Shown: one piece after another, positions 6,826-7,607 of the stretch
Layout: each line of letters starts with the position of its first letter
How positions within the stretch are numbered: position 1 is the stretch's first letter
Assembly (NCBI GenBank): GCA_024638345.1
Contig: JAHEKL010000129.1
Location: forward strand, 1 to 7,607
DNA from: Gammaproteobacteria bacterium
GTDB lineage: Bacteria > Gemmatimonadota > Gemmatimonadetes > Longimicrobiales > Gaopeijiaceae
DNA length: 7,607 nucleotides
Direction of reading: 5' to 3'
Program-made: the position numbers and the translations under genes
Notes under the pieces: model-generated
The model's input: only the letters and a program-made list of their open reading frames with translations
Told to the model about the DNA's origin: nothing
Database searches by the model: none

Positions 6826-7607
6826 ATCGATTTGGGTTCTCGCGGATGTCCTCGAGAAGCGCGCTGAGCTCCGCGAGCGTGCTCTCGAGCTCCGCGGCCA
6901 TGGTGGTATCTCCCAGCAGTCGCCCAAGCGTGCCTTCGCCCGACTCGACGGCCTCGAGCACGGTGTTGACCCTGCGGAAGGTGGAGTCGATACGCGCCGC
7001 CATTTGGCGAAACTCATCGTTCGTTCCACCGAGCTCGGCCGAGAGGTCCCTGAGGTTGCCCGAGACGACGGAAAGATTCCCGAGCGTGGAATCCATCTCG
7101 GCCTCTTCGATGAGGCTCCCCACCTGCGCGATGGTCGTGCGGACCTGCTCTGCCGCCGACCTAATGTCTCCCGTCGCGGCCTGAACCCCGTCGGTGACCT
7201 CGGTAAAGGAGGCCGCCTGCTGTTGCACGAGATCGGACAGGCCGGTTGTGACGTTCTCGATGTTGCCGATCAGTGACGCGATGTTCCGGGCCGTCTGATC
7301 CGAAAAGGCGATCCCGAAGCGCTCGCTCAGGATCGCGAGGTTCTCGGAAATCCGATCCGCGGTGACCGTGAGCTCGGAGATGTCCGGCAGCGAGTGCCCC
7401 GGCAGGGTATTCGGGTCCGGCGGAGTCGGATACTCGACATACGAGAACGTATCTCGCGAGTGGATTTCCGCCTCCCAGTCACCGAATAGGGACTCAAGAG
7501 ACAGGATAATCACCGCGTCCGGAGGCATTCTCACGGGCTCGGTCAGATTCAGACGGACACGAACCAGCTCGCCACTCGGCTCGACACGAATCTCGCCGAC
7601 CCGGCTG
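6803..7607 (-). CDS. MCE/MlaD-family lipid-transport protein, N-terminus cut by window edge
   Basis: MCE proteins are membrane-anchored periplasmic, lipid-binding parts of ABC systems that move phospholipids or other lipids between the membranes of diderm bacteria. The visible 267 residues start inside the MCE domain (PF02470): VGEIRVEPSGELVRVRLNL, then PVRMPPDAVIIL and SLFGDWEAEI, matching the second half of the domain, where most relatives have a GLLGDKYVEI-like strand. From about residue 75 to the end the chain is almost entirely predicted alpha-helix with regular hydrophobic spacing, as expected for the helical region that forms the core or needle of MCE hexamers. The GEGTLGRLLGD segment (233-243) and the ending LLEDIRENPNRYVRLSIF-stop are strongly typical of MlaD-like proteins. 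The N-terminal membrane anchor is beyond the right edge, as presumably are the ATPase and permease genes. A GTG at 7534 is not a credible start because the domain continues upstream of it to the window end. Confidence 0.9.
   Translation of the reverse strand, partial: SRVGEIRVEPSGELVRVRLNLTEPVRMPPDAVIILSLESLFGDWEAEIHSRDTFSYVEYPTPPDPNTLPGHSLPDISELTVTADRISENLAILSERFGIAFSDQTARNIASLIGNIENVTTGLSDLVQQQAASFTEVTDGVQAATGDIRSAAEQVRTTIAQVGSLIEEAEMDSTLGNLSVVSGNLRDLSAELGGTNDEFRQMAARIDSTFRRVNTVLEAVESGEGTLGRLLGDTTMAAELESTLAELSALLEDIRENPNRYVRLSIF

Noticed and set aside
6826..7029. N-terminal extension of the Nudix protein to the ATG at 7029
   Set aside because: This stretch overlaps the well-supported MCE coding sequence in another frame and is Arg/Ser-rich shadow sequence.
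1..7607. Defence, toxin-antitoxin, CRISPR, phage or transposon system
   Set aside because: All coding capacity is accounted for by conserved metabolic, redox and envelope families; no direct repeat array, transposase, integrase or terminal inverted repeat is seen.

Overview
The window is a GC-rich (by eye roughly 60-65%), densely packed bacterial chromosome segment with seven complete or nearly complete protein genes plus one gene cut at each edge. Every gene belongs to a recognisable conserved family. I see no tRNA or rRNA gene, insertion sequence, CRISPR array, phage gene or other sign of a mobile region. An MlaD-type MCE protein implies a diderm (two-membrane) bacterium. The mix of GC content, gene types and protein styles resembles Gemmatimonadota or a similar environmental phylum, but this is an impression and the sequence alone does not prove it.

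Layout from left to right. (1) Minus strand, 1-1780: a two-gene unit in which a classical SDR oxidoreductase is followed after 10 nt by class II fumarase fumC, whose C-terminus runs off the left edge. (2) 1781-1920: a divergent intergenic region. (3) Plus strand, 1921-2658: a second SDR of the pteridine reductase (PTR1/FolM) type whose catalytic tyrosine is replaced by histidine. (4) Minus strand, 2704-4756: two tandem flavoprotein reductases. The first transcribed is a thioredoxin-reductase-like ferredoxin/flavodoxin-NADP reductase without a redox-active CxxC, and it is followed 19 nt later by a true thioredoxin reductase with CAVC. (5) Minus strand, 4932 to the right edge: three overlapping genes, namely an MCE/MlaD-like protein (5' end off the window), a Nudix hydrolase and an AI-2E (PerM/TqsA) family membrane protein.

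How the genes fit together. The fumarase is a TCA-cycle enzyme. The FNR-like/TrxB pair would distribute NADPH electrons to ferredoxin or flavodoxin on one side and thioredoxin on the other. The MCE protein is expected to bind lipid in the envelope as part of an ABC importer whose ATPase and permease genes would lie beyond the right edge. The Nudix and AI-2E genes are probably co-transcribed with it, but their functional link is unknown.

Overall this looks like a housekeeping region. I did not find a convincing new multi-gene system. The most notable single observation is the Tyr-to-His change in the active site of the pteridine-reductase-like SDR, within an otherwise intact PTR1-like signature.
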